From contig MKSV01000006.1 in NCBI GenBank assembly GCA_001897435.1, positions 1-64,000 on the forward strand: a stretch of 64,000 nucleotides of DNA, in the 5' to 3' direction. The stretch is from Acidobacteriales bacterium 59-55 (GTDB lineage: Bacteria; Acidobacteriota; Terriglobia; Terriglobales; Acidobacteriaceae). Of this stretch, positions 1 through 8,186 are shown one piece after another (the stretch's first letter is position 1; every line of letters starts with the position of its first letter). Position numbers and translations under genes: made by a program. A model generated the notes under the pieces. The model had not been told where the DNA came from. It saw only the letters and a list, made by a program, of their open reading frames with translations, and did no database searches.

Positions 1-28
1 GCACCCGAGTTGTAGAGGCGAGGAAGAA

Positions 29-62
29 CCCATGTCCGAAAATCCGGACATGGGGCACCCGG
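29..62. repeat. Family A intergenic hairpin repeat, copy 1
   Basis: A short inverted repeat (arms CATGTCCG / CGGACATG around AAAT) is followed by the tail GGGGCACCCGG. The same tail, behind a different stem sequence, recurs at 2685, 4803 and 7989. The window itself opens with GCACCCGAG, which looks like the end of a further copy cut by the window edge. The copy lies just upstream of asd and is not part of a gene. Confidence 0.6.
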
Positions 63-114
63 ATTGGTGCCCGGTGTGACGGTTTTGGCTGCGTCGCGTT
101 ATTCTGGAAGGTAT

Positions 115-1224
115 ATGGAACGGCGCAAAGTCGGAATTCTGGGCGCTACCGGCATGGTCGGTCAGCGGTTTATTCAATTATTGAGCAATCATCCGTGGTT
201 TGAGATTGCGTGGCTGGCTGCGAGCGATCGCAGCGCGGGCAAAACCTATGGCGAAGCCTGCCGCTGGAAGCTGGAGACTCCGCTGCCTGCGAATATTGCG
301 GCCATGACGATTCAGCCCAATGTGCCCGAGGGCACGGTAGGGGAGCTGCCGAAGATTATCTTTGCGGCGCTCGACGCCGACGTGGCGCGGGAGCTGGAGC
401 CGAAGTTCGCCGCCGCGGGCTGCGCGGTGATCTCGAACTCGAGCGCGTTCCGCATGGTGGCGGACGTGCCGCTGGTGATTCCCGAGGTCAATGCCGACCA
501 TCTGGCGCTGATTGAGGCGCAGAGCACCCGTAAAGAGAATGGCGGCAACGGCGGCTATATCGTCACGAATCCGAATTGCAGCACCATCGGCCTGGTGCTG
601 GCGCTGAAGCCGCTCGCCGACCGCTTTGGGATTGAGAGCGTCTTTGTGACGACGATGCAGGCGGTGAGCGGCGCGGGCTATCCCGGCGTGCCTTCGCTGG
701 ACATCCTGGGCAACGTGGTTCCCTTCATCAAGAACGAAGAAGAGAAGATGGAGGAGGAGGCCAGCAAGCTGCTGGGCCGCCTGAGCGGGGCGAAGATTGA
801 GATGCTCGACGCGAAGGTGAGCGCGCACTGCAACCGGGTCGCGGTTGAGGACGGGCACACCGAATGCGTCAGCATAAAGCTGCGCACCAAGGCGACGCGC
901 GAGCAGATTCTGGCGGCGTGGAGCGAGTTTGAGCCGCTGCGGGGCAAGCACCTGCCGACGGCTCCGGCGCAGCCGGTGGAGTTCGACGGCGGCGCGGACA
1001 GGCCGCAGCCCCGGCTGGACCGGATGCGCGGCCGCGGCATGACGGCGACGGTGGGACGGCTGCGCGAGTGTTCCCTGCTGGACTGGAAGTTCGTGGTGCT
1101 GTCGCACAATACGATTCGCGGCGCGGCGGGAGCGGCGGTGCTGAACGCGGAGATTCTGGCGCTGCTGGGCAAGCTGGACAAGCTGGGGGTGGCTGCGACG
1201 CCGGCCGTGGCGGTGATGGCTTGA
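115..1224 (+). CDS. asd: aspartate-semialdehyde dehydrogenase
   Basis: Catalyses NADPH-dependent reduction of aspartyl-4-phosphate to aspartate semialdehyde, the branch point to lysine/DAP, threonine and methionine; cytosolic. The protein opens with the Rossmann motif GATGMVGQ and carries the active-site cysteine in NPNCSTIG (about C155). 369 aa is within the family range, and the sequence resembles the longer archaeal/fungal-like type rather than the E. coli type. The ORF track begins at a TTG at 64, but ATG at 115 (MERRKVGILG) puts the Rossmann strand at the N terminus as in homologues. The stop overlaps the proposed TTG start of lysC by 3 nt, so the two are probably translationally coupled. 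Confidence 0.95.
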   Translation: MERRKVGILGATGMVGQRFIQLLSNHPWFEIAWLAASDRSAGKTYGEACRWKLETPLPANIAAMTIQPNVPEGTVGELPKIIFAALDADVARELEPKFAAAGCAVISNSSAFRMVADVPLVIPEVNADHLALIEAQSTRKENGGNGGYIVTNPNCSTIGLVLALKPLADRFGIESVFVTTMQAVSGAGYPGVPSLDILGNVVPFIKNEEEKMEEEASKLLGRLSGAKIEMLDAKVSAHCNRVAVEDGHTECVSIKLRTKATREQILAAWSEFEPLRGKHLPTAPAQPVEFDGGADRPQPRLDRMRGRGMTATVGRLRECSLLDWKFVVLSHNTIRGAAGAAVLNAEILALLGKLDKLGVAATPAVAVMA

Positions 1225-2654
1225 GCACGGCACGGGAACAACTGGTCATCATGAAGTTCGGCGGCACCTCGGTTGAGGACGCCAAGGCGATGGAGCGGAC
1301 GGCGGCGATCGTTCGCGGACGGCGGGAGCGCGGGCTGGAGGTTGTGGTCGTCGTCTCGGCGATGGCGAAGGTGACCGACCAGTTGCTGGCCGCGGCTGCC
1401 GCTGCTGGACGCGACGACCGGGCGGGAGCTCTGGCCATCAGCGCACGGCTGCGCCACCGCCACATGGATACGCTGGCCGACCTGCTGGACGGCGGGCGCT
1501 TCGGGCAGTTGCAGCCGGTGATTCACCACGAGTTCGACGCGCTGGACGATCTGCTGCGCGGCATTGCGGCGGTGGGCGAGCTGACGGCACGGACGAGCGA
1601 CCTGGTGGTGAGCTTCGGCGAACGGCTGTCGAGCCGCATGGTCGCGGCGGCGTTCGAGCAGCGGGGCCTCGAAGGCGCGCACGTCGATGCGCGGACCTGC
1701 ATTGTGACCGACGCGCACTATGGCAAGGCGGCGCCGCAGGAGAGCGCCATCGAGGCGAGGCTGGCGGAGTTTGTGCTGCCGCTGGTCGAAGCGGGAAAGA
1801 CGCCGGTGATGGGCGGCTTTATCGCTTCGACGGCCGAAGGCATTACAACGACGCTGGGACGCGGCGGCAGCGACTACACGGCGGCGCTGGTGGGCGGCGG
1901 CATGCACGCCGGGGCCATCGAGATCTGGACCGACGTCAACGGCATTATGACGACCGACCCGCGCATCTGCCCGGACGCGCTGCGAGTGAAGACGATCAGC
2001 TTTGAAGAGGCGGCGGAGCTGGCCTACTTCGGCGCGAAGGTGCTGCACCCGGCGACGATTCTGCCGGCGGTGCAGAAGAGCATTCCGGTGTGGGTGCTGA
2101 ACTCGCGCAACGCGGAGAACGAAGGCACACGGATTACGGCGCTGGCTCCGAAGTGCGCCAGCCCGTTCAAGAGCATCGCGGCCAAGAAGCGGCTGACGAT
2201 CATCGACGTCGTGGCCAGCCGGATGCTGATGTCGCACGGCTATCTGAAGGCGGTCTTCGACGTCTTCGACAAGTACCAATGCGCCATCGACATGGTTTCG
2301 ACCAGCGAGGTGAGCATCTCGCTGACGGTGGACTCGAATGAGAAGCTTCCGGAGATCTGCGCGGAGCTGGGCAAGATCGCGGACGTGAAGTACGAGGGGC
2401 GCAAGGCGCTGGTGTGCCTGGTGGGCGAGGATATTCGCGGATACAGCGGGATTGCCGGACGGGTCTTCAGCGCGGTCAGCCATATTAACGTGCGCATGAT
2501 CTCGCAGGGAGCAAGCGAGATCAATATGAGCTTCATGATCGATGAGGAAGATGTCGAAGAGGCGGTGCGCAGCCTGCACAAGCAGTTCTTCGCCGATCCG
2601 GATGCGAGCGTCTTCGACGTGGCGGCGCGGGTTCCGGCCGCGGTGAAGGTTTAG
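1221..2654 (+). CDS. lysC: aspartate kinase
   Basis: Phosphorylates aspartate, the first step of the aspartate-family pathway. The N-terminal kinase domain starts with the MKFGGTSV signature and contains GRGGSDYTA and the EIWTDVNGI segment. Two C-terminal ACT domains follow from roughly residue 320, which usually carry feedback inhibition by lysine or threonine. At 477 aa it is the monofunctional type, with no fused homoserine dehydrogenase. Start choice: TTG at 1221 overlaps the asd stop (TTGA) and supplies the residues of the first beta-strand before MKFGG; ATG at 1251 would begin directly at MKFGG. The 1068 start in the ORF track only reads asd out of frame. Followed by a family A hairpin and dapB. 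Confidence 0.93.
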   Translation: MSTAREQLVIMKFGGTSVEDAKAMERTAAIVRGRRERGLEVVVVVSAMAKVTDQLLAAAAAAGRDDRAGALAISARLRHRHMDTLADLLDGGRFGQLQPVIHHEFDALDDLLRGIAAVGELTARTSDLVVSFGERLSSRMVAAAFEQRGLEGAHVDARTCIVTDAHYGKAAPQESAIEARLAEFVLPLVEAGKTPVMGGFIASTAEGITTTLGRGGSDYTAALVGGGMHAGAIEIWTDVNGIMTTDPRICPDALRVKTISFEEAAELAYFGAKVLHPATILPAVQKSIPVWVLNSRNAENEGTRITALAPKCASPFKSIAAKKRLTIIDVVASRMLMSHGYLKAVFDVFDKYQCAIDMVSTSEVSISLTVDSNEKLPEICAELGKIADVKYEGRKALVCLVGEDIRGYSGIAGRVFSAVSHINVRMISQGASEINMSFMIDEEDVEEAVRSLHKQFFADPDASVFDVAARVPAAVKV

Positions 2655-2684
2655 GGGAGGCTGGGTTTTCCTGGATTTTGCTCT

Positions 2685-2723
2685 CCCACCCATCGCAAAA
2701 GCGCGATGGATGGGGCACCCGGG
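2685..2723. repeat. Family A intergenic hairpin repeat, copy 2
   Basis: CCCACCCATCGC, a short loop, GCGATGGATGGG and then GCACCCGGG form a stem-loop with arms CCATCGC / GCGATGG. It lies between lysC and dapB, 31 nt after the lysC stop. Nearly the same 39-nt sequence occurs at 7989, and a variant at 4803. The ORF-track start for dapB at 2710 lies inside this repeat and is artificial. Confidence 0.75.
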
Positions 2724-2772
2724 CGATTGGGCGGGATCGATTGAATGGAAGACGCGCCAGGAAGGAAAGATC

Positions 2773-3459
2773 ATGCGGGTTCTGGTATTGGGACAGGGGA
2801 AGACCGGCAAGGTGGTCGCGGAGGTTGCGGCGGAACGCGGCCATAGCGTGCATGTGCTCGACGAGCACGAGAACATCCATGCGTCGGCGCTGACGCCGCC
2901 GTTTGTCGCGGGGTTCGATGTGATTATCGACTTCACCACACCGGAGGCCGCGGTGCAGAATATGCGCGCCTGCCTGGCGACCGGGGCGAAGATGGTGATC
3001 GGCACGACGGGATGGTACGACAAGCTGCCGGATATGCGCGCTCTGGCCGAGCGAAAAAGCGCGGGGCTGCTGTATGGGACGAACTACTCCATCGGCGTAC
3101 AGGTGATGCTGCAACTGGCGGCGAAGATGGGCGAGTCGCTGCGCAATGCGGGCTACCGGTTCTCGATTGAAGAGACGCACCACGTGACCAAGCTGGACTC
3201 TCCGAGCGGGACGGCGATTACGCTGGCCTCAGTCGTCGAGGCGGCTTCGGGCTATCAGAAGGTTCCCATCGAGGCGAAGCGGGTGGGCGATGCCAAGGGG
3301 ACGCATGTGCTGGTGGCCGAGAGCGCCGCCGACAGGATCACGCTGACGCACGAAGCGTTCTCGCGGCGCGGGTTTGCCGAGGGCGCGGTGCGAGCGGCGG
3401 AGTGGCTATGCTCGCGCACAGGCTGCTACGACTTTCAGAGTATCTGTCAGCAGATGTAG
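2773..3459 (+). CDS. dapB: 4-hydroxy-tetrahydrodipicolinate reductase
   Basis: Reduces hydroxy-tetrahydrodipicolinate with NAD(P)H in the DAP/lysine pathway. The N terminus carries a dinucleotide motif (GQGKTGKVV). The family signature EETHHVTKLDSPSGTA contains the catalytic His and Lys. The CxTGAT-like turn is represented by GTTGWYDK, as expected. At 228 aa it is about 40 residues shorter than E. coli DapB (273 aa), mainly through a compact N-terminal half. ATG 2773 is preceded by AGGAAGGAAAG, a good ribosome binding site; the upstream extension in the ORF track translates the family A repeat. Confidence 0.92.
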   Translation: MRVLVLGQGKTGKVVAEVAAERGHSVHVLDEHENIHASALTPPFVAGFDVIIDFTTPEAAVQNMRACLATGAKMVIGTTGWYDKLPDMRALAERKSAGLLYGTNYSIGVQVMLQLAAKMGESLRNAGYRFSIEETHHVTKLDSPSGTAITLASVVEAASGYQKVPIEAKRVGDAKGTHVLVAESAADRITLTHEAFSRRGFAEGAVRAAEWLCSRTGCYDFQSICQQM

Positions 3460-3495
3460 CTTCGGATTTGGTTTCCGAATGGAATGGGGATAGGC

Positions 3496-4761
3496 ATGAG
3501 CACGATGGACGTAGCGGCGGCGAAGTTTGCGGATTTGACCTTTGAAGACAAGCTGGACCGGCTGGCCGAGGTTGCCGTCCGGGTAGGGCTGGGACTGCGC
3601 GCGGGGCAGGAGCTGATCATGTCCGCGCCGATGGAGGCGCTGCCGCTGGTGCGGCGGATTACAGAGCACGCCTATAAGGCCGGGGCTTTGCTGGTGACTA
3701 CGCTCTACGGCGACGATCCGACGACGCTGGCGCGGTTTGCCTATGCTCCGGAGGCAAGCTTCGACTACGCTCCGAAGTGGCTGCAGGACGGGATCGCCGA
3801 GGGGTTCAGGAACGGCGCGGCGCGGCTGGCGATTGCGGGTACGAATCCGGCGCTGCTGGCGAAGCAGGATCCGGCGAAGGTGGCCCGGGCGAATGTCGCG
3901 GCGTCGAAGGCGGGCAAGCCGGCGATGGAGTTGATTACACGCCATACCATCAACTGGACGATTGTGGCCTTTGCGACGCCGGAGTGGGCGAAGCTGGTGT
4001 TTCCGAACGACCGCGAGGATGTGGCCGTGGCGAAGCTGTGGGAGGCGATCTTCGTCGCCTCGCGCGTGGATGCGGACGATCCCGTGGCGGCGTGGCAGGA
4101 GCATGGAGCGCGGCTGAAGCAGCGCGTCGAGCTGCTGAATGCGAAGCGATTTTCGGCGCTGCACTTCGAGGGGCCGGGGACGGATCTGACGGTCGGGCTG
4201 GCGGACGATCATCTATGGGCCGGCGGGGGAACGACGGCGGGCAACGGAGTTTATTGCCAGCCGAATATTCCGACCGAGGAGTGCTTTACGACTCCGCATA
4301 AGGATCGCGTGAACGGAACGGTGCGGGCGTCGAAGCCGCTCTCGCACCAGGGAACGCTGATCGAGAATATTGCGGTGCGGTTCGAGGGTGGCAGGATCGT
4401 CGAAGCGACGGCGACGGCGGGCGAGGACGTGCTCAACCGGCTGATCAGCACGGACGACGGCGCGCGGCGGCTGGGCGAGGTGGCGCTGGTGCCGCACTCT
4501 TCTCCGATTGCGCAGAGCGGCGTGCTGTTCTGGAATACGCTGTTCGACGAGAACGCGGCCAGCCACATTGCGCTGGGGCAGGCGTACTCGACGTGCCTGA
4601 TCGGCGGCGAGAAGATGGCCGCAGAGGAGCTGGCGAAGCTGGGCGCGAATGCCAGCCTGATTCACGTGGACTGGATGATCGGCTCGGGCGAGATGGACGT
4701 GGACGGCGTGGCCGCCGATGGGACCTCGGAGCCGCTGATGCGGAAGGGCGAGTGGGTGTAG
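3496..4761 (+). CDS. M29 family aminopeptidase (aminopeptidase T/AmpS type)
   Basis: Metal-dependent cytosolic aminopeptidase of family M29. Likely metal-ligand segments are visible in the C-terminal half: the Glu of NIPTEECF, the His of SHIALGQAY, and the His and Asp of HVDWMIGSGEMDVDG. 421 aa is typical for the family. ATG 3496 is chosen because GGGGATA lies just upstream; the alternative ATG at 3484 would add MGIG. It sits inside the lysine operon between dapB and dapA and runs in the same direction. No lysine-specific role is evident; peptide recycling is the ordinary expectation. Confidence 0.88.
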   Translation: MSTMDVAAAKFADLTFEDKLDRLAEVAVRVGLGLRAGQELIMSAPMEALPLVRRITEHAYKAGALLVTTLYGDDPTTLARFAYAPEASFDYAPKWLQDGIAEGFRNGAARLAIAGTNPALLAKQDPAKVARANVAASKAGKPAMELITRHTINWTIVAFATPEWAKLVFPNDREDVAVAKLWEAIFVASRVDADDPVAAWQEHGARLKQRVELLNAKRFSALHFEGPGTDLTVGLADDHLWAGGGTTAGNGVYCQPNIPTEECFTTPHKDRVNGTVRASKPLSHQGTLIENIAVRFEGGRIVEATATAGEDVLNRLISTDDGARRLGEVALVPHSSPIAQSGVLFWNTLFDENAASHIALGQAYSTCLIGGEKMAAEELAKLGANASLIHVDWMIGSGEMDVDGVAADGTSEPLMRKGEWV

Positions 4762-4802
4762 CGGGTGATTGAGTCTCCTTCGGGGCGGGAGAGATTCCGC
4801 TT

Positions 4803-4840
4803 CCCACCCATCGCAAATTGCGCGATGAGTGGGGCACCCT
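4803..4840. repeat. Family A intergenic hairpin repeat, copy 3
   Basis: CCCACCCATCGCAAATTGCGCGATGAGTGG followed by the GGGCACCC tail. The stem is ATCGC(A) / (T)GCGAT with small changes from copies 2 and 4. It lies in the 236-nt gap between the M29 aminopeptidase and dapA and is followed 30 nt later by a family B repeat. Confidence 0.7.
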
Positions 4841-4870
4841 GGCGGTTGGGGAACACACAAGGAAGAACAA

Positions 4871-4922
4871 AGGCGAAATACAGGGGTCTCTCCACTGCGG
4901 GCCTTCGGTCGAGATGACGTGC
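4871..4922. repeat. Family B dispersed repeat, copy 1
   Basis: The sequence AGGCGAAATACAGGGGTCTC continues through TCCACTGCG and ends TTCGGTCGAGATGACGTGC. The same ends and internal core recur at 5971, 8082, 15988, 23419 and, diverged, 62287. Here it lies between the aminopeptidase and dapA. Read backwards it yields the spurious peptide VISTE.. that inflates several ORF-track entries. Confidence 0.8.
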
Positions 4923-4997
4923 ATTGGGTTGCTCCGATGGGGATAGCGTCTTGCGCAAAGCAAGCACAATCTAAGACAAGGTAAACTGACAACCATT

Positions 4998-5918
4998 ATG
5001 GAACTGATGGGATGTGGAACGGCGCTGGTGACTCCTTTTCGCAAGGACGGCAGTGTGGACGAGCCCGCGCTGCACGCGCTGGTGAGCTGGCAGATCGAGA
5101 ACGGGATTGATTTTCTGGTTCCCTGCGGAACGACGGGCGAGGCCTCGACGCTGACCGAGACGGAGTGGCTGCGCGTGGTCGAGGCGGTGGTAGGCACGGT
5201 GGCCGGGCGGGTTCCGGTGTTCGCGGGGTGCTCGCATAATTCGACGCGCGAAGCGGTGATACGCGTACAGAAGCTGGCGCAGGTGCAGGGGCTGACCGGC
5301 ATCCTGTCGGCGAATCCGTACTACAACCGGCCGGGGCAGGAGGGCCAGTACCGGCACTTCCGCGCGATCGCCGAGGCGGTGGACCTGCCGATCCTGCTCT
5401 ACAACATTCCTTCGCGGACGGGCACGAATCTGGAGCCGGCGACGGTGCTGCGGCTGGCGGAGCTGCCGAACGTGATCGGCATCAAGGAATCGAGCGGGAA
5501 TCTGGCGCAGGTGACGGAGCTGCTGACGACGGCACCGCGCAGCTTCAAGATCTTCTCCGGCGACGACGGGCTGGCGCTGCCGATCCTGGCGCTGGGCGGA
5601 GCGGGCCTGGTGTCGGTGGCATCGAATGTGATTCCGGGGCAGATGGGCCGCATGGTGCGGTCGGCGCTCGAGAACGACTGGGTGGGGGCGCGGCGGATCA
5701 ACCGGCAGTTCTTTCGGCTGATGCAGGCGCACTTCTGGGAGGCGAATCCGGCTCCGGTGAAGGCTGTGCTCTCGATGATCGGGCGGGGCGAGGATGTGTT
5801 GCGGCTGCCCATGGTTCCGGTTTCGGCGGCGACGCGACGCAAGTTGGAGTGTATTGTGGGAGAGCTTGGTATGCTGGCAGGCGTCCCCAGCACCGGGGAA
5901 GATCTGCGGATGTTCTAG
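4998..5918 (+). CDS. dapA: 4-hydroxy-tetrahydrodipicolinate synthase
   Basis: Condenses pyruvate with aspartate semialdehyde, the committed DAP-pathway step. (beta/alpha)8 barrel of the DHDPS/NAL family. The Schiff-base lysine is in VIGIKESSGN (K163), the catalytic tyrosine region is NPYYNRPGQEG, and the GTTGEAST loop near residue 45 binds the pyruvate carboxylate. 306 aa is slightly longer than E. coli DapA (292). ATG 4998 begins MELMGCGTALVTPF, aligned with family N termini. It is separated from the upstream aminopeptidase by two repeats, so it may have its own promoter, though I cannot point to one confidently. Confidence 0.95.
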   Translation: MELMGCGTALVTPFRKDGSVDEPALHALVSWQIENGIDFLVPCGTTGEASTLTETEWLRVVEAVVGTVAGRVPVFAGCSHNSTREAVIRVQKLAQVQGLTGILSANPYYNRPGQEGQYRHFRAIAEAVDLPILLYNIPSRTGTNLEPATVLRLAELPNVIGIKESSGNLAQVTELLTTAPRSFKIFSGDDGLALPILALGGAGLVSVASNVIPGQMGRMVRSALENDWVGARRINRQFFRLMQAHFWEANPAPVKAVLSMIGRGEDVLRLPMVPVSAATRRKLECIVGELGMLAGVPSTGEDLRMF

Positions 5919-5970
5919 GCTACGGGACGGGTGAAGCGTATGGGCAGCAAGAACGGATGGCGCAGGGACA

Positions 5971-6040
5971 AAGGCGAAATACAGGGGTCTCTCCGCTGCG
6001 CCGTGCGATAAAGCCGCGCGGCTTCGGTCGAGATGACGTT
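5971..6040. repeat. Family B dispersed repeat, copy 2 (long centre)
   Basis: Same ends as the other family B copies (AAGGCGAAATACAGGGGTC to GGTCGAGATGACGT), but the centre is enlarged by an extra GC-rich segment containing CCGCGCGG. It lies between dapA and dapD. Confidence 0.75.
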
Positions 6041-6083
6041 TCCTGGTGGCTTTTTTATAGATCGACGTGAAAGAGGGTGAACC

Positions 6084-6935
6084 GTGAATCAAGAAGGAAC
6101 ATTGCAGGAACGGGTGGAGTACTGGTTCGAGCAGGGCAAGGCCGCGATGGGAGTTCGCAAGGCCGAGACGACCTTTTTTGAACTGCGGGGCGGTCTGGAA
6201 TCGGGCGAACTGCGCGCGGCGGAGCCGGATGACTCGGAGCTGGGATGGCATGTGAATCCCTGGGTGAAGCGAGGCATCCTGCTGGGGTTCCGGCTGGGAT
6301 CGCTGAAGCAGATGGGATCGAATCACGGGCTCTCGTTCGTGGACAAGTCGACCTTTCCGGCGCGGCACTTCATCGAATCGGATGGCGTTCGCATCGTGCC
6401 GGGCGGATCCAGTGTGCGGTCCGGCGCCTTTCTCTGCAAGGGCGTGGTGGTGATGCCGCCTGCCTATATTAATGTCGGCGCCTATGTCGCCGAGTGCACC
6501 ATGGTGGACTCTCATGCGCTGGTGGGAAGCTGCGCGCAGATCGGCAAGCGCGTGCACCTGAGCGCGGCGGCGCAGATCGGCGGCGTGCTGGAGCCGGTCA
6601 ACGCCAGCCCGGTCATCATCGAAGACGATGTGCTGGTGGGCGGAAATACCGGGGTGTACGAAGGCACCATCGTGCGCAAGGGCGCGGTGCTGGCGGCGGG
6701 GACGGTGCTGACCCGGGGCACGCCGGTCTACGACCTGGTGCGGGGCGAGGTCTATAAAGCCACGGCGGAGAGGCCGCTGGTGATCCCCGAAGGCGCGGTC
6801 GTGGTGCCGGGTTCGCGCGCGGTCAACAAAGGAAAAGGGCAGGAGTGGGGGCTCAGCGTGGCCGCGCCGGTGATCGTGAAGTACAGGGACGAAAAGACGG
6901 AGCTGTCGCTGGTGCTGGAGGATCTTCTGCGGTAA
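6084..6935 (+). CDS. dapD: 2,3,4,5-tetrahydropyridine-2,6-dicarboxylate N-succinyltransferase
   Basis: Transfers succinyl from succinyl-CoA to tetrahydrodipicolinate, so this organism probably uses the succinylase branch of the DAP pathway. The N-terminal helical domain is followed by a left-handed beta-helix with hexapeptide repeats (for example in YINVGAYVAECTMVDSHALVGSCAQIGKRVHLSAAAQIGG). 283 aa matches the family. The start is GTG at 6084, with GAGGGTGA just upstream. It is the last recognisable lysine gene of the cluster; dapE and dapF are not in the window. Confidence 0.94.
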   Translation: MNQEGTLQERVEYWFEQGKAAMGVRKAETTFFELRGGLESGELRAAEPDDSELGWHVNPWVKRGILLGFRLGSLKQMGSNHGLSFVDKSTFPARHFIESDGVRIVPGGSSVRSGAFLCKGVVVMPPAYINVGAYVAECTMVDSHALVGSCAQIGKRVHLSAAAQIGGVLEPVNASPVIIEDDVLVGGNTGVYEGTIVRKGAVLAAGTVLTRGTPVYDLVRGEVYKATAERPLVIPEGAVVVPGSRAVNKGKGQEWGLSVAAPVIVKYRDEKTELSLVLEDLLR

Positions 6936-6980
6936 AAGCACGGCGCGTGGCTGTTGGTTCTCTTTCGGAGGCGGGCTTGC

Positions 6981-7023
6981 GGGTTCGAGCGAAACGCAGA
7001 TTCCCTTCGGGAATGACAAGCCA
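6981..7023. repeat. Family C dispersed repeat, copy 1
   Basis: TTCGAGCGAAACGCAGATTC followed by CCTTCGGGAATGACAAGCCAAG, containing the small hairpin ATTCCC-TTC-GGGAAT. Related copies are at 19719 and 23286. It lies in the convergent gap between dapD and panE. Confidence 0.7.
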
Positions 7024-7047
7024 AGAGGGTTAGCTAGTTAGCTGCCG

Positions 7048-7938
7048 TTACCCGGCCATCGCCTCCAGCAGGGCGACGGCCATCTGGTTGCAGGGCGTGG
7101 GGATGCCGTGCTTCTTTCCCAGGCGCACGATGACGCCGTTGCGGGCGTCGATCTCCATGGGGCGGCCTGCAGCGCGGTCGGCGTGCAGCGAGTTGACGCC
7201 GTCGACGGGAGCGGCGCGGTAGGTACGGAGAACGGCCTCGGCGACGTCGCTGTCGAGATGCGCGCCTTCGGCCCGGCCTACGGCGGCACACTCACGAACA
7301 ATCTGGAGTGCGGTTTCGCCCACGGCCTCGTTGCGCATGACGCCAGCGGGCTGGAGGAGCAGCGACGAGAGCACGCCGGCGGCGTTGTGGCAGAGCTTGC
7401 GCCAGGCGACGCTGGTGAAGTCGGGCACGACGGTGGCGTCTGCCGGGGTTCCGGCGAAGAGCGCGGCGAAAGACCGGCCCAGATCGTTGTCCGGTGCGGT
7501 CAGGTGCATAGGACCGCGCTGGCGAACCAGCTCGGGCATCTGCCGTTCGGCGGGGCAGTTGACGACGACGGGGAGGATGGAATCGAGCGGCACATAGGGG
7601 GCGAAGCGCTCGCGGTGTTCGACACCGTTCTGCAGCACCGCCACCGGGGCTCCTGTCGTTCCCGGATTCCCGGCCGCGCGGAGCCGATCGAACCACTTTG
7701 CCGCGCCCGCCGCGTCGTAGGCCTTGGTGGCGACGATGACCCAGTCGACCGCGGAGACGCTGGCCGGATCGGTGGCGATGGCGGCTTCGACATGCACCTC
7801 GCCGTCCGGTGTCTCGACGGTGAGGCCGGCGAGGGGGCGGCGAACACACAGGATCAGCTCGTGCCTCCCGGCCTGCTGCAACAGCGCGGCGATGACGCCG
7901 CCGATTGCTCCTGCTCCGATGATTGCGATGCGGGCCAT
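7048..7938 (-). CDS. panE: 2-dehydropantoate 2-reductase
   Basis: NADPH-dependent ketopantoate reductase of pantothenate/CoA synthesis. The N terminus has the Rossmann motif GAGAIGG; the catalytic lysine region is SVAWRKLCHNAAG, followed by the ApbA C-terminal helical domain. 296 aa is normal. ATG 7938 is preceded on the - strand by GAAGGAGACTCA, a strong ribosome binding site; the ORF-track start at 8022 lies in a family A repeat. As with all ApbA-family proteins, a different 2-oxo acid substrate is possible. Convergent with dapD. Confidence 0.85.
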   Translation of the reverse strand: MARIAIIGAGAIGGVIAALLQQAGRHELILCVRRPLAGLTVETPDGEVHVEAAIATDPASVSAVDWVIVATKAYDAAGAAKWFDRLRAAGNPGTTGAPVAVLQNGVEHRERFAPYVPLDSILPVVVNCPAERQMPELVRQRGPMHLTAPDNDLGRSFAALFAGTPADATVVPDFTSVAWRKLCHNAAGVLSSLLLQPAGVMRNEAVGETALQIVRECAAVGRAEGAHLDSDVAEAVLRTYRAAPVDGVNSLHADRAAGRPMEIDARNGVIVRLGKKHGIPTPCNQMAVALLEAMAG

Positions 7939-7988
7939 TGAGTCTCCTTCGACTTTGGTGCGGTTTTCTCCCGGGATGCGGTTACTTT

Positions 7989-8027
7989 CCCACCCATCGC
8001 AAAATCGCGATGGATGGGGCACCCGGG
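7989..8027. repeat. Family A intergenic hairpin repeat, copy 4
   Basis: CCCACCCATCGC-AAAAT-CGCGATGGATGGGG-CACCCGGG. Almost identical to copy 2, including flanking bases, although it lies 5.3 kb away, upstream of panE instead of between lysC and dapB. Confidence 0.75.
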
Positions 8028-8081
8028 CGGTTGTTCCTTGTCTGAAAGCTGCCCGGAGAGTGTGCGGCTACGATGGTGATC

Positions 8082-8160
8082 AATACAGGGGTCTCTCCAC
8101 TCCGCTTCGCTCCGGTCGAGATGACGTAAGTTTCGAGTTGCCCCGGTCGAGATAACGTTA
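8082..8160. repeat. Family B dispersed repeat, copy 3, with repeated tail
   Basis: AATACAGGGGTCTCTCCACT to GGTCGAGATGACG, followed 31 nt later by a second partial tail GGTCGAGATAACGTT. It lies between panE and the receiver-domain gene. Confidence 0.75.
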
Positions 8161-8186
8161 GGGGGATACCTTTAAAATGTACGTTC

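Noticed and set aside
678-3023. 781-aa ORF on the - strand across asd, lysC and dapB
   Set aside because: It is antisense to three clear genes, is rich in Arg/His/Ala, has no domain, and arises from the high GC content.
4971-7019. 682-aa ORF on the - strand across dapA and dapD
   Set aside because: Shadow of two certain genes; part of its sequence is the reverse translation of a family B repeat (HLDRSRAALSHGAAERPLYFAFV).
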